DNA of 64,000 bases from Trichoplax sp. H2 (lineage: Eukaryota; Placozoa; Uniplacotomia; Trichoplacea): positions 961,201 through 1,025,200 of the forward strand of contig NOWV01000012.1 in NCBI GenBank assembly GCA_003344405.1, written 5' to 3'. Below the pieces are notes generated by a model, which made no database searches, was not told the DNA's origin, and was given only the letters and a program-made list of their open reading frames with translations. Of this stretch, positions 38,062 through 50,835 are shown piece after piece. The translations under genes and the position numbers were made by a program. The first letter of the stretch is position 1. Each line of letters begins with the position of its first letter.

Positions 38062-38873
38062 AATAATATTGCTATTATGGATTTGAAGTACATTTTCAAG
38101 AATTGGTTTCATATATTGAACTCATATAGAAGCAGGCTTACCCTTTCATCAGATACTTTTATTTACATTTAATCGATTATAACGCACACATTTGATATAT
38201 TATTAATTTTTGCGTGTGCATATATTATGATATGTTGTAAGTCCGCTTATTTCTTCTACAACATGTATTACGACTGGTGTAAAACTTGTGTATTCATTAC
38301 TGTAAACGATAAAAGTATTACACCATTAAACAGCAGCTCAGGCGAATTTATGGAAAGATCGTGGTTTAAATATTACTAGATCATGTTATAACTTTTTAGG
38401 TCATTGCTAATTAATTAACATTGGCCATTTCGCGTATTTAGTACAATATGAACTTGCAGATTTAAGTAGTGAACTTTTGACCACTAGTGTGATTGCTACA
38501 ACTTCTATGGACCATTGGAAAGAGACCTGCTTTCTAGTAGTCTATGTGATTTTTAATCAACTCTTCTAACAAATTGAAAAATAAGTTGCCTTTATTGATG
38601 AATAATTCATGAATTGAAATTAGCCAAAAAGGTTGATAGGTGAACGCTAAACTGTTGAAGCCAAATTTCTTGCTGTAAAGGTGTAGTAAAATTAGTACGC
38701 ATTTCGCTGGCTAACATATTTGGTTAATTTAAATAGAAAACTAACTTAATCAATATATCACAGCTGATGAAACCTACCGTATCGACTATCGTATTAGTTG
38801 TAGTATAACAGTTGCTAGATAACATCAAATCTGATTGTCCTAAATAATATGCGTTATGCAGGTTATGAGAATC
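38062..38873. other. Short convergent intergenic region
   Basis: About 0.8 kb between the 3' ends of SEC63 and MCMDC2. No gene or repeat is seen. Confidence 0.7.
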
Positions 38874-41800
38874 CTAACAAGTCGCACGTTGCTTGTGATT
38901 ACGGTACACAAAGTTCATGTTTGAATTGATTGTATTATTATAGTTGCTTTCTGATATAGGGCAAGAAGCAGAATAATAATAACTTAAATGCTTACCATAC
39001 ATCGATAAGATGGTCTCTTCATTTAGCCATATGGCTAATATAACGTCCTCTTTGCAAACCTTACCGTCATCAATTACAGTATAATTGATGAATTTAATAA
39101 GATCTCTCAAGAATATGACCATTAGAACAAACTAACTGTAAAATCCCAAAACTAAGTTTTCATATACAGATTACATACTATTTTTCTGAGACACAGCTTT
39201 GCGTGAGCGACAGCCAAATTGCATCTGAAAATTAAAAAATATCTTATTTAAAGTATATTAAGTTATCATAACACGACAAAACGTAATCTAGGAATTAAAT
39301 AAAATATTTTATCAAAACTAAATCTGGTGGTATATAGTAAGAGATATTATATCGAACTTTACAATATACTGTAATCAACATAGTACCCACACGGTGTTAA
39401 TTGCATTTAACGGGAACGTTATGTTTAATTGGCAATCAAACAGAGATTGACGTCTTGCGAGGATATACTGCTCAACCAACGCTCTTGCATCATTAGGGAA
39501 TTGAACTTCAAATTCTGATGCTAAATTAATAAGCTATTACAAAATGTATTACGAATCGATCAGGAAAAGTCTTAATTCGTAAATATTGTGATAGAAATAG
39601 TCCGCCTTTTATTTGCACTACGGTGAATGTAATTTACTTTATTATTTTTTTTATGTAACACTAACAATCAGGTTCGCAAAACATAGACATAATCCACTTT
39701 TACGAAATATTAACATAACTATGTTATAGAAGCTGTAATATGCGTCATCATTCCATATTCAATACGCTATACTTTAGCTAAGGCTATTATATTAGCATCC
39801 ACAACTTTACCGTCGTATGCATTACCGTATTGTAATCGATCGGCTTAAGTCTGAATTGCTCACAGGAGTTGTTTGAAGTGACGACATTATTTGCTAGATC
39901 AATTCTTACACTTTTTGACCCCTCACATATAGAATCGTTGACCGGAATTACAAGATTAAATTGCCTAAAAGTGAAGTAAATCTGAGTAAGTAGACGTGAT
40001 CTTCATCGCTGGAACTTGCAGTGCCATCGTGATTGCGGTATATATAGTCAGCGGTGTTGAAAGTATACGAAACAAAACAGTGTTAGGCTACAAATTCCTA
40101 ACTGGTTATGAGAATAAAGATTGACCTACCTGACTAAGGATTCTGATATTCCAATTAATCTCTACGGAAATTATAGTACAGAACATCATAAAAATATCGA
40201 AACTTGCATACGCGTTTAATGCGGTATACGTATTTGAATACCGTTTAGATAGTTTATTGATTAGTCAAAGTTTCTAAAATTTTGCTTCTTACATTTGCTG
40301 AACTAGACCAAACTGTGCAAGCTAAAGGGTAAAGAATGTGTGTTTGCTTATCAGTAAGACATTCTCCTTTATACTTTCGTGGAATCTCGACAGTGATTGA
40401 TGAATCTTCCATCACTAAATAATATAAATTTCTGAAAATTGTGCAGATAACAAGCTCGATTCGAAATACTATGCAGTTTTAAAATTGCTAAACCTCAGTA
40501 TTACTTTTTGGACACTTAAATTACACAGCCAAAGTTTGAAGAAAGAATTTTATATGTATGATACGCTCTAGAACTTATTCAGCTGCTTGATGTGATTTAC
40601 CTTTCCATAAGGCTTCTTTGTCTTCCTTTCTTTGAAAGTTTAAGTCATACATCAAGCAAATACCTGAATCTGCTAATGCAAGTGCGCCAGCCCCTAAGAA
40701 TGACAAAACTTACAATATTTAGTAATTTTATAAGATACGCATAGTCTGCTAATAAAATTTCGAGCATGGCAATAAAATTATAGTACCGGGACATGCGTTA
40801 TGCGTATTTACCGTAGACCCAGTGATTATGATGATTATGCCAGGTGGTGGAAAAATCTGCAATTAGCTCTGTATTGGTTGTCTTATAAACTGCTCTAATA
40901 GGGAAGGTTTTGTTATATTAGCCATTTATTTTCATTTTATATAAGGATTATGTGTGTTATCTAACAATTACTGTGGTCAAAATGAAGTACACTGCAGTTT
41001 TTTAACTTTACTGTGTAAGATATCTAGGCAGGTGTTACCGTAAATACTTTCCATTCAACTAAATTTGGTTTCAGCTATATAAAGATGTTACAAAGTATGC
41101 TTGGTACAACATGTCTTTTATTTTATTTTATATTCCTGAACGTTAGTATTTAGACCAGACAATTCTATTATAAAATGATGTAATTATTCGTATACGTAAT
41201 TATCAATAATATCGACTATTGATCTTTATTTACACCATTTTCTATACTAAAAAATAAAATTTGCTTATACAGTTTTTTTAAGGGATCTTTGTTGCATACA
41301 ATCTATTAGCTAGATACAAAGATCAGGGCTTGCAGCGAATCTAGCCCCTCAATTCAACTGTCTACAGGTGTATATATATCATGACTACTCATATATGATA
41401 TGGCCACAATGTATGAAAGCTATAGAAAATTGCGGCACTCACCTCTCACCAAGTAGACTCCCAAGTTTAAAAAGTCTCTCAATGGCCAAAGAATTTTCAC
41501 CGACAGTTAAAATGTGCAATTTTGTTTTACTGTAAGAAATATTTTTAGACCAGCGGTGATCACTTCTGCTTGCAACTATACTGAGCAATATTCCGAGCTT
41601 TAACAAGAAGTAACTTCCACTTGGCGCGACATCGACTTTGGAGTAATTGACAATGCAGGTTTCGTTATACGCCGTAATCATCCGTACGCATATAGCTCAG
41701 TTAGTATGTTTAATTAACCTCCTACCTCCAAAGTCCAAGGACAGTTTAGCAGATAACCTCCATGGCGAATTGTTATATTCTAAAATGTATAGCGATTTAC

Positions 41801-42925
41801 AAACAGTTTAGGTTCAGTCAACCGGCAAATAAATTAAATATTAATATTTGCCCCTTTAATGTAAAATACGTAAAATAATACTGGAGGAAAAACACAAATT
41901 GTTGAAATCTGATTTCTGAACGGCATACAGCATAACAATCCTCATTACCTTTTTGAAGTTTCCAGATATTTGAATAAGGGTCACACAAAGTACGCGGAGG
42001 TACTGATACAGTTTTATTACAAACCTAACAAAGCAAATATCTAATTGTTATACTAAGTTTTAAAAATACCATACTGAGACAGTTTACATGAAAGAAGTGA
42101 CTCAAATTGGTAAATTTTCGTATCTTTGAACACTTCTAACCTGTACAGCCTGTAAATTTAAGGAAATAAAACATTTCAGAATCTATATGAGTTACTTTGA
42201 TGTTCTTCTATTTTCCTTAATGTTGTATAATGTTTGAAATCTAAAATATCCTGAGACTGGTTATGCTATCTATCATGTTATAATTAGCATTGTTACCTCA
42301 AACATCGGTTCTAACAATAACTTCTTATTAAAAGTAGAGATTGCATTTACGATTATGCCCGTAAACCTGTAACTACTACCTATCGTGATTTTCTTTATTA
42401 GATCATCTAAAAAGTAAATGCATAATGTAAAGCGAAACGTACGTACAAGAAGATTACGAGTGATCTATTAATTGAGTAAGTTATCATCAAAAGCTAGTAG
42501 AAACAGTGCCATAAATCGATTTTACATGAATGCCTAGGTTAAGTTGCATTACCTTTCAAGCAGATTTTCATAGCAGCTGAATAAGAAAAATCTTCTTTAA
42601 TCCCATTTAAATCCATGGATGTGGTAACAAATATTTTTAGTTCGTCTTCATTCATAAATAATAGCATTACCTTCTTGGTTTCACATGAACATACTTTATA
42701 TTTCAAGAAAAATTTGTTGATTGTACCAGCACCAACTTACAATTTATGTCATAAGTTAAGTTTAAAAGCTATATTGCAGTATCAATACTTATACTGCATA
42801 AGACATAATCGTAATGCAGTCAAACCACAAGGTGATGCTTCGAAACACTGTTCATACCTGATAGAATACGACTACTAATATCTTCTACTAATGAGCTGCC
42901 GCAAAATTTACATTTAAAATTGTTT
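38874..42925 (-). CDS. MCMDC2: MCMDC2, meiotic MCM-like protein (N terminus unresolved)
   Basis: Minus-strand exons recovered, 5' to 3': 42925-42858, 42735-42553, 42406-42297, (42002-41949 optional), 41915-41870, 41779-41726, 41695-41443, 40894-40812, 40693-40601, 40414-40293, 40161-40130, 39964-39864, 39617-39553, 39533-39393, 39131-38874. All phases agree. They give ~535-553 residues, against 681 in human, leaving roughly 150-190 N-terminal residues unplaced. Matches to MCMDC2 include a Zn-binding CKFCGSSL, SGSYFLLKLGILLS, HILTVGENSLAIERL, AGALALADSGICLMYD where an MCM Walker A would stand but without a GKS triad, SSITVEIPRKY, and VCKEDVILAIWL near the C terminus. In vertebrates MCMDC2 supports meiotic recombination and synapsis. 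The 42735 exon boundary and the optional exon are the least certain parts. Confidence 0.85.
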
Positions 42926-42973
42926 CTGGAATAACGTGTTAATAGGAAATAACGTTAAGATGTAAATTACTGA

Positions 42974-43909
42974 GCAATTAAGCTGCGCATTGCTAAGACT
43001 TTTAGCAGTAATCAAAATGAAAAAAGATTAGCACAAAATGTATATCATAAGAAGAAGGTTACGCTACTTGATGATATCGCTATCTGTTACACCAATAGCA
43101 TAGAAGACGATATAGGAATGACAGCTCCATCCGGTGCATTGATTGTGGCTACATCTATATTTGGTACTATGACTGAAATAGGTAATGAAACTTTATAAAG
43201 GTTGATTCCGTATTATTGCACGATATTACTGATTTTATAGCTTATATATGAAATCGTATTCTAAGAAATGCCTAGTTATAAATATGGCAGATTTTTAGTT
43301 AATAAAGCTGTCAATAAAGTATAATTACGACGCGCATGTTGATTATACGTATAAACTTATTCTCATTTTTCAGAAGGCTATCGAGTATTATTTAAAATTT
43401 TCGATACATACTAAATATAAAAAATTGATTTTGACTACTATATCATATAATTTGCGTGTAGCTAACTACGTACAGTACGGTATATCCTGTTTAAGAATAG
43501 CCAAATAGTACATGAAATTCACACAGTTGGACCAGCTGATGATTATGTGAATATCGGTTAATCTAAGGAATAGTGTTATGCGTTGGATACTGTACTAGCA
43601 TGAAATTTCGATGACGCTATTAGGTGGTTACGCCAATTTGTAAAAGTTTGTGATAAAGTATTATAAATTGGGTATGGTTTACCTCTATAAAATGAGCTAA
43701 ATTCTATCAAATAGTACAAAAAGATTATCTCTTTAATGACTGGTTTTAATCAACCCGATGAAACTTCTGGTGTTAGTATAATTCAGAGGTCTTCCTTACC
43801 CGTAATGGTTAAGTCAATGTACAATAAGTACCATTTACCAATTAAAGTCGTCAAGAAATTAACAACACTGAAATGGTTTATCTACGAAATTAAATCTAAA
43901 ATTAACTGA
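42974..43909 (+). other. Unassigned plus-strand open frames, possible exons
   Basis: A 75-codon frame (42974-43198) contains KKKVTLLDDIAICYTN and APSGALIVATSIFG, and has a good donor at 43187 (GAAATAG|GTAATG). A second, 65-codon frame (43715-43909) follows an AATAG acceptor and ends KSKIN. A short phase-compatible piece lies at 43380-43415 after TTTTTCAG. They read like protein, but I recognise no family, find no start and cannot chain them convincingly. The first lies on the opposite strand from MCMDC2, just 5' of its recovered exons, where that gene's missing N terminus should be. Confidence 0.22.
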
Positions 43910-44784
43910 TTATAATTAATTATTAAACTATCAAGGTACGCGTATCTACACTTTTAAAACTCTAAAGAACATAATTGGCATCGTCAGGTTGTAAATTGTG
44001 TTGCTATATTACGTTTAAATGTCATAAATATATGTATACGAATATATTGATATTGGCAAGTAATAGCACTTGTCAGATATCATTACAAATTAATTTGTAA
44101 TTCATTCATGTACACTGTACAGCAATATCAGTATAAAGTATAATGGCGCTTGTGCCTTCATTTCACAACATATAGTCTACTGTTTTATACAATATTACCA
44201 TACGATCTCGCGCAAGACTGTAAGTTATGACTAATTGACTAGTATAATAATTGGTAGAATGTCTTAATCAGTTATGATTATGTTATGTTTGCATAGTATA
44301 ATACAAGACCAATCTAAAATTAGAATCGATTATAACGAGATAATATGCTATTGTATGCTATTATAGGAGTTCCTGAGATTCAATTTGATGATTAATTATT
44401 ACCTGTTATCTCGTAGTCGACTGGTAACGTCAAATAAAGTCACATGACAATAAATCGTATACCGTATACTGTTACATATGTACGGAACTATATGGATGCC
44501 ACCGTTGTCAGGCAAAGTTTTACCGAAAATGTCCCCAAAATAATTACCGTACTTTCCTGTGTAGTTTCTAAGCCAATAACATACGATACATACTGTATCT
44601 TAAGATTTGGTTATACTGTACAGTATGTGTACATATTTACTACAGTACTATTCTTGTTAGTCTATTCAGTAGCACCAGTAGCGCAAGTGCTTACCGTTAA
44701 AACATCTTTCGTACATGTTGATGTAAAATCACTAGAATGTTATACGACCGCTAGTGAAGAGATCATCGAAAAAAGAGACAAATA

Positions 44785-45991
44785 ATGACGATAGTAAAGA
44801 AATTCTTTATGATTTTGATGATAACGCTTAATTTGATTGGATTAGGTAAATATTTCTTATATGAATGATATTTTAACTGTACTAAAAGACTGTGAAAATA
44901 AAGATAACCTTGAATAACCTGTTGAATTATCTTATTGGTATAGTAATTTTCCCTTTGCGAAACTAAAAACGCAGAATTATTGACTTGTAAAACTTATTAC
45001 TTTGTAATTTATCGTTCTGTTACTTTTATTCATAGTTTAATAAAGATATAGGAATATTAAATATCATTTGTAAAGCTTTTCAATGTATCAAATACTTTTA
45101 TATCAGATTCACTGTGATTCTTTATTATCAAAACAGATATCAAGTGATAGTTAAACAGTCAATCGTACTGCACTTGTCAGTGGCCTTGCTTTTTTAATGT
45201 TTCTTTGGTTTCACGTCGTAGGATACTGCATTAGTGATGGCTCTGAATTCGCTCATTCAACAGAAGCTAAAGCTCATGAATATCCATGGCAAATTGTTTT
45301 ATTAAAGAGAAACTATGCTGTTTGTAGCGGTGCACTGATAAATAAAATGTGGGCATTAACGACCGCGCACTGCATATCAAATATAGATCCATCAGTTATG
45401 ACAGTAACCCTAGGAGATTACAATTTGGTCAAGTCGGAAGGGACAGAACAAACTGTTGTCCCGGATAAAGTCTATGTACATCCAAACTTCAATCACTCTA
45501 CTACAGATAGTGATATAGCATTGATAAAATTTAAGGAGCCCATAACTTTTACTTTGGCAATAAAGCCGATAGCTCTACCAAGTGATGAACAGGCTCAAGT
45601 TGGAATGTACTGCATTGTTTCTGGATGGGGCAAAAGAAGCCTAGTTGCTGATGATAGACCAGACATTCTAAGGCAGGCAGTTATTCCTATAGTATCAAAT
45701 AAAGAATGTAACGAGCCTATAGCATATAAAGGTGAGATAACTAAGAGGATGTTATGCGCTGGCTATAAATATGGTGGTCCGGATGCGTGCACCGGTGACA
45801 GTGGAGGGCCGTTGTCATGTTTACGCGCTTCCCGAAAAGCGAAGCAAGAGTGGTTTTTAGCAGGTTTAGTAAGTTGGGGTTCACGATGTGGTTCTCCGTT
45901 TAAGTTTGGTGTCTATACTCGTGTTAGTTGTTTTCGAGAATGGATTAAAGATACGATAGATAATTCAGCCTTAACCGACACCCCTCTGTAA
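44785..45991 (+). CDS. Secreted trypsin-like serine protease
   Basis: Two exons, 44785-44845 (MTIVKKFFMILMITLNLIGL, signal peptide) and 45222-45991, give 276 residues of the chymotrypsin fold (family S1). The intron is phase 1 and the acceptor CGTCGTAG follows a pyrimidine-poor tract. The catalytic triad is complete: His in LTTAHC, Asp in DSDIALIKF, Ser in TGDSGGPLSC. The residue at the base of the S1 pocket is Asp (PDACTGDSGGP), predicting cleavage after Lys or Arg. SGWGK, AGY and GVYTRVS are also present. Anomaly: where mature proteases start Ile-Val-Gly-Gly after a basic residue, this one reads SEFAHSTEAKAHEYPWQ. The usual activation cleavage and new Ile N terminus are therefore absent. 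It could be non-activated, activated differently, or a partner-regulated protease. Substrate is unknown. Confidence 0.93.
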
Positions 45992-48607
45992 AAGTGTCGA
46001 AATTTCTTAAAGTAAAATTAACTTCCAATTTCAAATCGTTTTATCGTATTCACTCGAACGCATCTACATCAGGATTATAAAATTATCAAAACCGTTTTAA
46101 AAAAGTTGCTGAAATTACAGCTAAATGAAACGGTGCGTACATATCCAGCAATTTTAATTTTTAAGATCAAATTTCTCTATTTGAAGATAGGAATATATAT
46201 TATAGAATAACTCTGAAGGCTAGTCCTAAAACCCAAATGTACCCGTAAATTACGGTATTTGAGGTTATGCTGCAATTTTCCGAAGCTGCTCACTGACAAC
46301 CGAATTTCAAAGGCAGCAATAGTGAAATAATTTTTATGTTTTGCTCTGATTCTATAATATGTTTAAAACTTTTCAACAATTTGTGAAAGGAATTAAATCT
46401 ATACGGGCATTCCTCCCGGCTTATAATTATTTTAAGTGAATAAGAATATATAAGATGTAAAAACTAATGTCAATCGCTATTTTTACCGCGAATTACTGTA
46501 AATACGAATATCTCTTTAAACTCTTATTCTCCGCACTACCTCATTACACGTATTGTAAGAAGTACAAATTGTATTGATCTAAGGAATATACAAAAAGCTA
46601 TATCATAATGTTAATAAATCTGGATTTCGATCCATTGCTAATATCTTTTTCAAACATTGACAATTATACTGATCTTATTTAGTCTATGAGCATAATAATT
46701 TAAAAATCCTCTAAGAATGGTTCTGTTCTAATACAAAATAAATTCATTCTATGAATTTAAATATCATACAGGGTCTTGCTACAAGAATATTGTGATTTTA
46801 CTATTACTTAAGAACTTACGTGTATTTAGTCATTGACATAATACCGGTAACCTGTCCAGTAACCATAACGTAATTGCCTTTATACTTTGAATTTGTGATT
46901 TCTGCTGAAGTGTTTAAGTTGTACCTACATAATATATTATTTGATCCATACAAAGAGCAGGGCAATTAATTTAAAATTTACTTCGCCACAAAGACGTATT
47001 TGTAAATCAATATTACTGTGGTAGAGCGGGTAAGCAAAGCGGTCTTAATATAATGTAAACTTGATCCTCAATTTGAAGATTAGGTAGCCAGCCAAGAGCA
47101 TTGAATAACGTGAAAAAAACCTAAGAATGCCAGAGGTAGTAATTTGACTTGAGCCTTAGTAGTGACATTTACCGTACTGCTGTTAAGGTAATTTCATTTC
47201 AGAAAGAAATTTAATTATAAATGTTTCTAGGTATTCTATTAAATATTACTTGTTTGAATACTTTAGTGACAACTGTTGGGTGATTGTTAAGGATAAAGTT
47301 GCCAAGTATTGCTGTAATACGATTACATATCACGAATGGTTAGCGTTAATTAAGTTATATACGTAATTACATCACAATTTAAATTAGAGTACTAAGTCAG
47401 CGACATAATTCAATATCCGGTATGATGAGTTTGTAAGCTGTAAGTCAGTTAGCATAGCGAGAATAATCGGAGTCTAATTTAATGAAATATTGTAATAAAT
47501 TATGAGGGGCCTGCAATCGCATTATTCCTGACATTATCATAACGTCTTTGCAGGAAGATGATGCGCTAAAAATCTTCTAAATTTACGATTACTTGTGTTA
47601 CTATTGTCATTAATTCTATCATATTCTATTGGAGAAAGAAATATTGATAGCGAGATCTATAGCAATTTTTCCGATGTAAAGGTGAATTTGCAATTACCAT
47701 AACGATAAAGACGTTATAAAGTTTCTAAATTCATAAACAATAGTAGAGTATTTGTCTTGTTATCTTTATAAAGGTAATAAAGTTAACCACGAAGAAATTT
47801 GCTCTGTAATAAGCGAAAGAGTTCTTTCAAACTAGCAGAGAAAATTACACTGAAGATACGCACATTAAGGTATTATTATAAGTGACTGATATTATGAGAA
47901 TTGACCAGAGCTTGATATGACGGGATGGTAGTATCGTGCACGTAACTGATTAATTAAGGTCCAATATAAACCGAAATGGAGAGCAAATGATACAGTACAA
48001 TGTGGTAAAAGGTGAAATTACGTTCCCTACTTTAGTAGTTCATATATGCCGTTAAGAACAAGTAGAAACTACGGCACTGCGTTTAGGTATATGCAGTTAT
48101 GAGGTGCTAGTTATAATAAAAAGTTTGAATGCCTAGATCATAGTTGTCGCTCATAGTGTACCATTGAAGTCTACGACTTCCATTGGATCGAATTCTATAA
48201 CAAAACGGAATAAGCCATTTTCCTACCGGATGAGAAAACATCATTATACATACAGAATCATCGAAAAGAATAATATACGTATAAAAGTATTTATGAGTTC
48301 TGCATTAGTGTGTATTTTATCTTTACTACCACAGCATTAGAGAAGGTATAATGCTGACATTGGCATTTAATTTCTGACAGCAAGTTTTTATCTTCAGCTA
48401 TCCAAAGAAATAGCCACTGATGAAGTGTCAGGTTGGTCGATGAATCCATTCCACTTTTTTAAATGTAGCAATGACCTTATAAATGGAGTAAATCAAAGCC
48501 CAGAAATCTTGCGTTATAATTTTCTTTTATGTACTTTAAGTAAGAGTAATTCTAATTGTTAATTCTATACCGGAAAAATATAACTTGACAGAATGATTTT
48601 TCTACTT
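45992..48607. other. Gene-free intergenic stretch
   Basis: About 2.6 kb downstream of the protease. No credible frame, splice chain or repeat was seen on either strand. Confidence 0.6.
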
Positions 48608-49200
48608 TGAATTATAAAATCTGGCAATACCTTTCAAAGAATGCAAAGAATGCAAAGACTGCTATTCAAGAAAGTTTTACTTTCTGAAAGGAAAATACCG
48701 AATGATGGTTTTCAATGTTAGGACTATAAATCCACCAATACTTGCAAAGAATGCAAAGATTACTACTATTCGAGTGTATCTTCCTTTCTAAAAGGAAAAA
48801 AGTCTAATATCATCTTTCAATTTTGGACTCTAAATCTGGCAATACCTTTCAAAGAATGCAAAGATTCTACTATTCGAGTGTATCTTCCTTTCTAAAAGGA
48901 AAAAAGTCTAATATCATCTTTCAATTTTGGACTCTAAATCTGGCAATACCTTTCAAAGAATGTGAAGATTACTATTCGAGTGTATCTTCCTTTCTAAAAG
49001 GAAAAAAGTCTAATATCATCTTTCAATTTTGGACTCTAAATCTGGCAATACCTTTCAAAGAATGTGAAGATTACTATTCGAGTTTATATCTTCCTTTCTA
49101 AAAGGAAAAAAGTCTAATATCATCTTTCAATTTTGGTTTCTAAATCTGGCAATACCTTTCAAAGAATGCAAAGATTGTTAATGGAGCGGGCGCCACTTTC
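48608..49200. repeat. ~103-bp minisatellite, about six units
   Basis: The anchor taaatctggcaatacc recurs at about 48614 and 48727 (both diverged), then 48831, 48935, 49037 and 49141, a period of 102-104 bp in the central part. Central units are almost identical; the outer ones are diverged. Each unit contains an inverted repeat, ttcctttctaaaaggaa, able to form a short hairpin. A 92-codon frame across it (48823-49101) is simply the repeat read in frame. Confidence 0.92.
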
Positions 49201-49834
49201 TAAAAGTAATAAGTGGAATAATGGTTTTCATTCACTACGAAGTCAACTACAAGCTTCATTTACCTCGGTAAGATGACGCTCGAGAGATAACATCGTGTGA
49301 CATCGTGTTCCTACGATTAGTGCGATACGATCAGCCAATAGTATCACACTACTTGTGATGAATATCAACTGCGAATTAGTGAAGTGCCTGATTGAAGTCT
49401 GTGCACTTTACACTCTATTTCTGACTATCTCATACGAAAAGAACCGATCCATCGTGGGATATAGCAATATTACTGAAATGTTGAGTGGTTCATTAGTAGT
49501 GTCGATTTTAAATTAATTCCTGATAAATCATTTTAGACTTGAGAAATTTGTAAAACTTTCCATTCCCAAGGCATGACAGTTTCGTGGTAATGAATAAGGA
49601 AGCATGCTTGTTTCAGGAAAGGTTGATACTGGATAGGATGATTTGTGGTAAATGATATGACGAGACTACCAACTATTGGCTATCATGTACACATCACGTA
49701 TGTATGACGAAATCGACGCATTCACACTTTAAATGAAATATTAATTATTATTAATATCAAGAATAATATTTTTATTTTAATAGAGGCATTGCGTATAAAA
49801 TAACGTGATAGGACTTCCAAATCTGATGCAATTT

Positions 49835-50285
49835 CACTTTGATTGATGGAATAGCGTGACCATATTCAAAATTCAATATTATGAATTCCATGTACCAACG
49901 GAACAAATGCTTCCTATACTTGATCAGCTATCTTATACAAATTTGCATACAATTCGCTCAGCAAATAGTGGAAATTGCTCACTTTAGCCTCGTACTATAT
50001 AGCTATAATACATACCCATACGTTAACGTATATATGTTACGGTCGAGGTCTGGGACGAAGGCATCGTATACGCTGACTGTGATGACAACGACGATCTATA
50101 CGATGACCAAACTCAATTTCCCTTTGATTGATGGAATAGCGTGACCATATTCAAAATTCAATATTATGAATTCCATGTACCAACGGAACAAATGCTTCCT
50201 ATACTTGATCAGCTATCTTATACAAATTTGCATAGAATTCGCTCAGCAAATAGTGGAAATTGCTCACTTTAGCCTTGTACTATAC
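49835..50285. repeat. Direct repeat, two ~165-bp near-identical copies
   Basis: Copies at about 49835-50000 and 50120-50285 share ctttgattgatggaatagcg through agcc-ttgtactata with only a few differences. They are offset by about 284 bp. A frame at 49881-50144 results from reading one copy. The near-identity implies recent duplication. Confidence 0.9.
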
Positions 50286-50835
50286 AATTGCAGAAAAAAA
50301 ATTTCCAGTATAAATATTCAAATTGACTAATGACTGTCGGATTTAGGTTCATAAAGAGCTAAGCTACACTATTTGACAAATTTAGACAGTTTGCAGTTTG
50401 ACTTTCAAAGTTTCTGCTACTTTATAGCCTAAGCTGGGTCCCCGGGATCCATTTATATTGAACAGAAACATGATTAAAGTTTTTGTTCTTAATGTTCTTA
50501 AGTAGCCAGAAATTGGCGGTGTAGATCTTGTAGAACAGCTTCAGAAAGTGATTTATTCAAATTTTCGATAGCTATTCTAATTACTCGACATACTGTAGAA
50601 AAGGAGTTGTGAAAGCCAATGTCAAGAGAAAGTTACTAATTCATATTTTATTACGATACACTAAAAGAAGAATTGAATGAATAATAAAATGAATGAACAA
50701 TTATATAAAATTTTTTAATATGTTGCACCGTTGTCGAATTGAAATATAAATACGGTCCGACTATTTACAAAAATGGATTGATAATATTTTAAAAATTCTC
50801 CATAAGCTGAAAAGAATATATAGTGCATAAAAGAG

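Noticed and set aside
42615-42878. 87-codon plus-strand frame
   Set aside because: Antisense to MCMDC2 exons that fit the family and splice in phase.
44444-44785. 113-codon frame ending at the protease start codon
   Set aside because: No domain, no splice context and a sequence rich in the local tactgtac repeat; it probably covers the protease promoter and 5' UTR.
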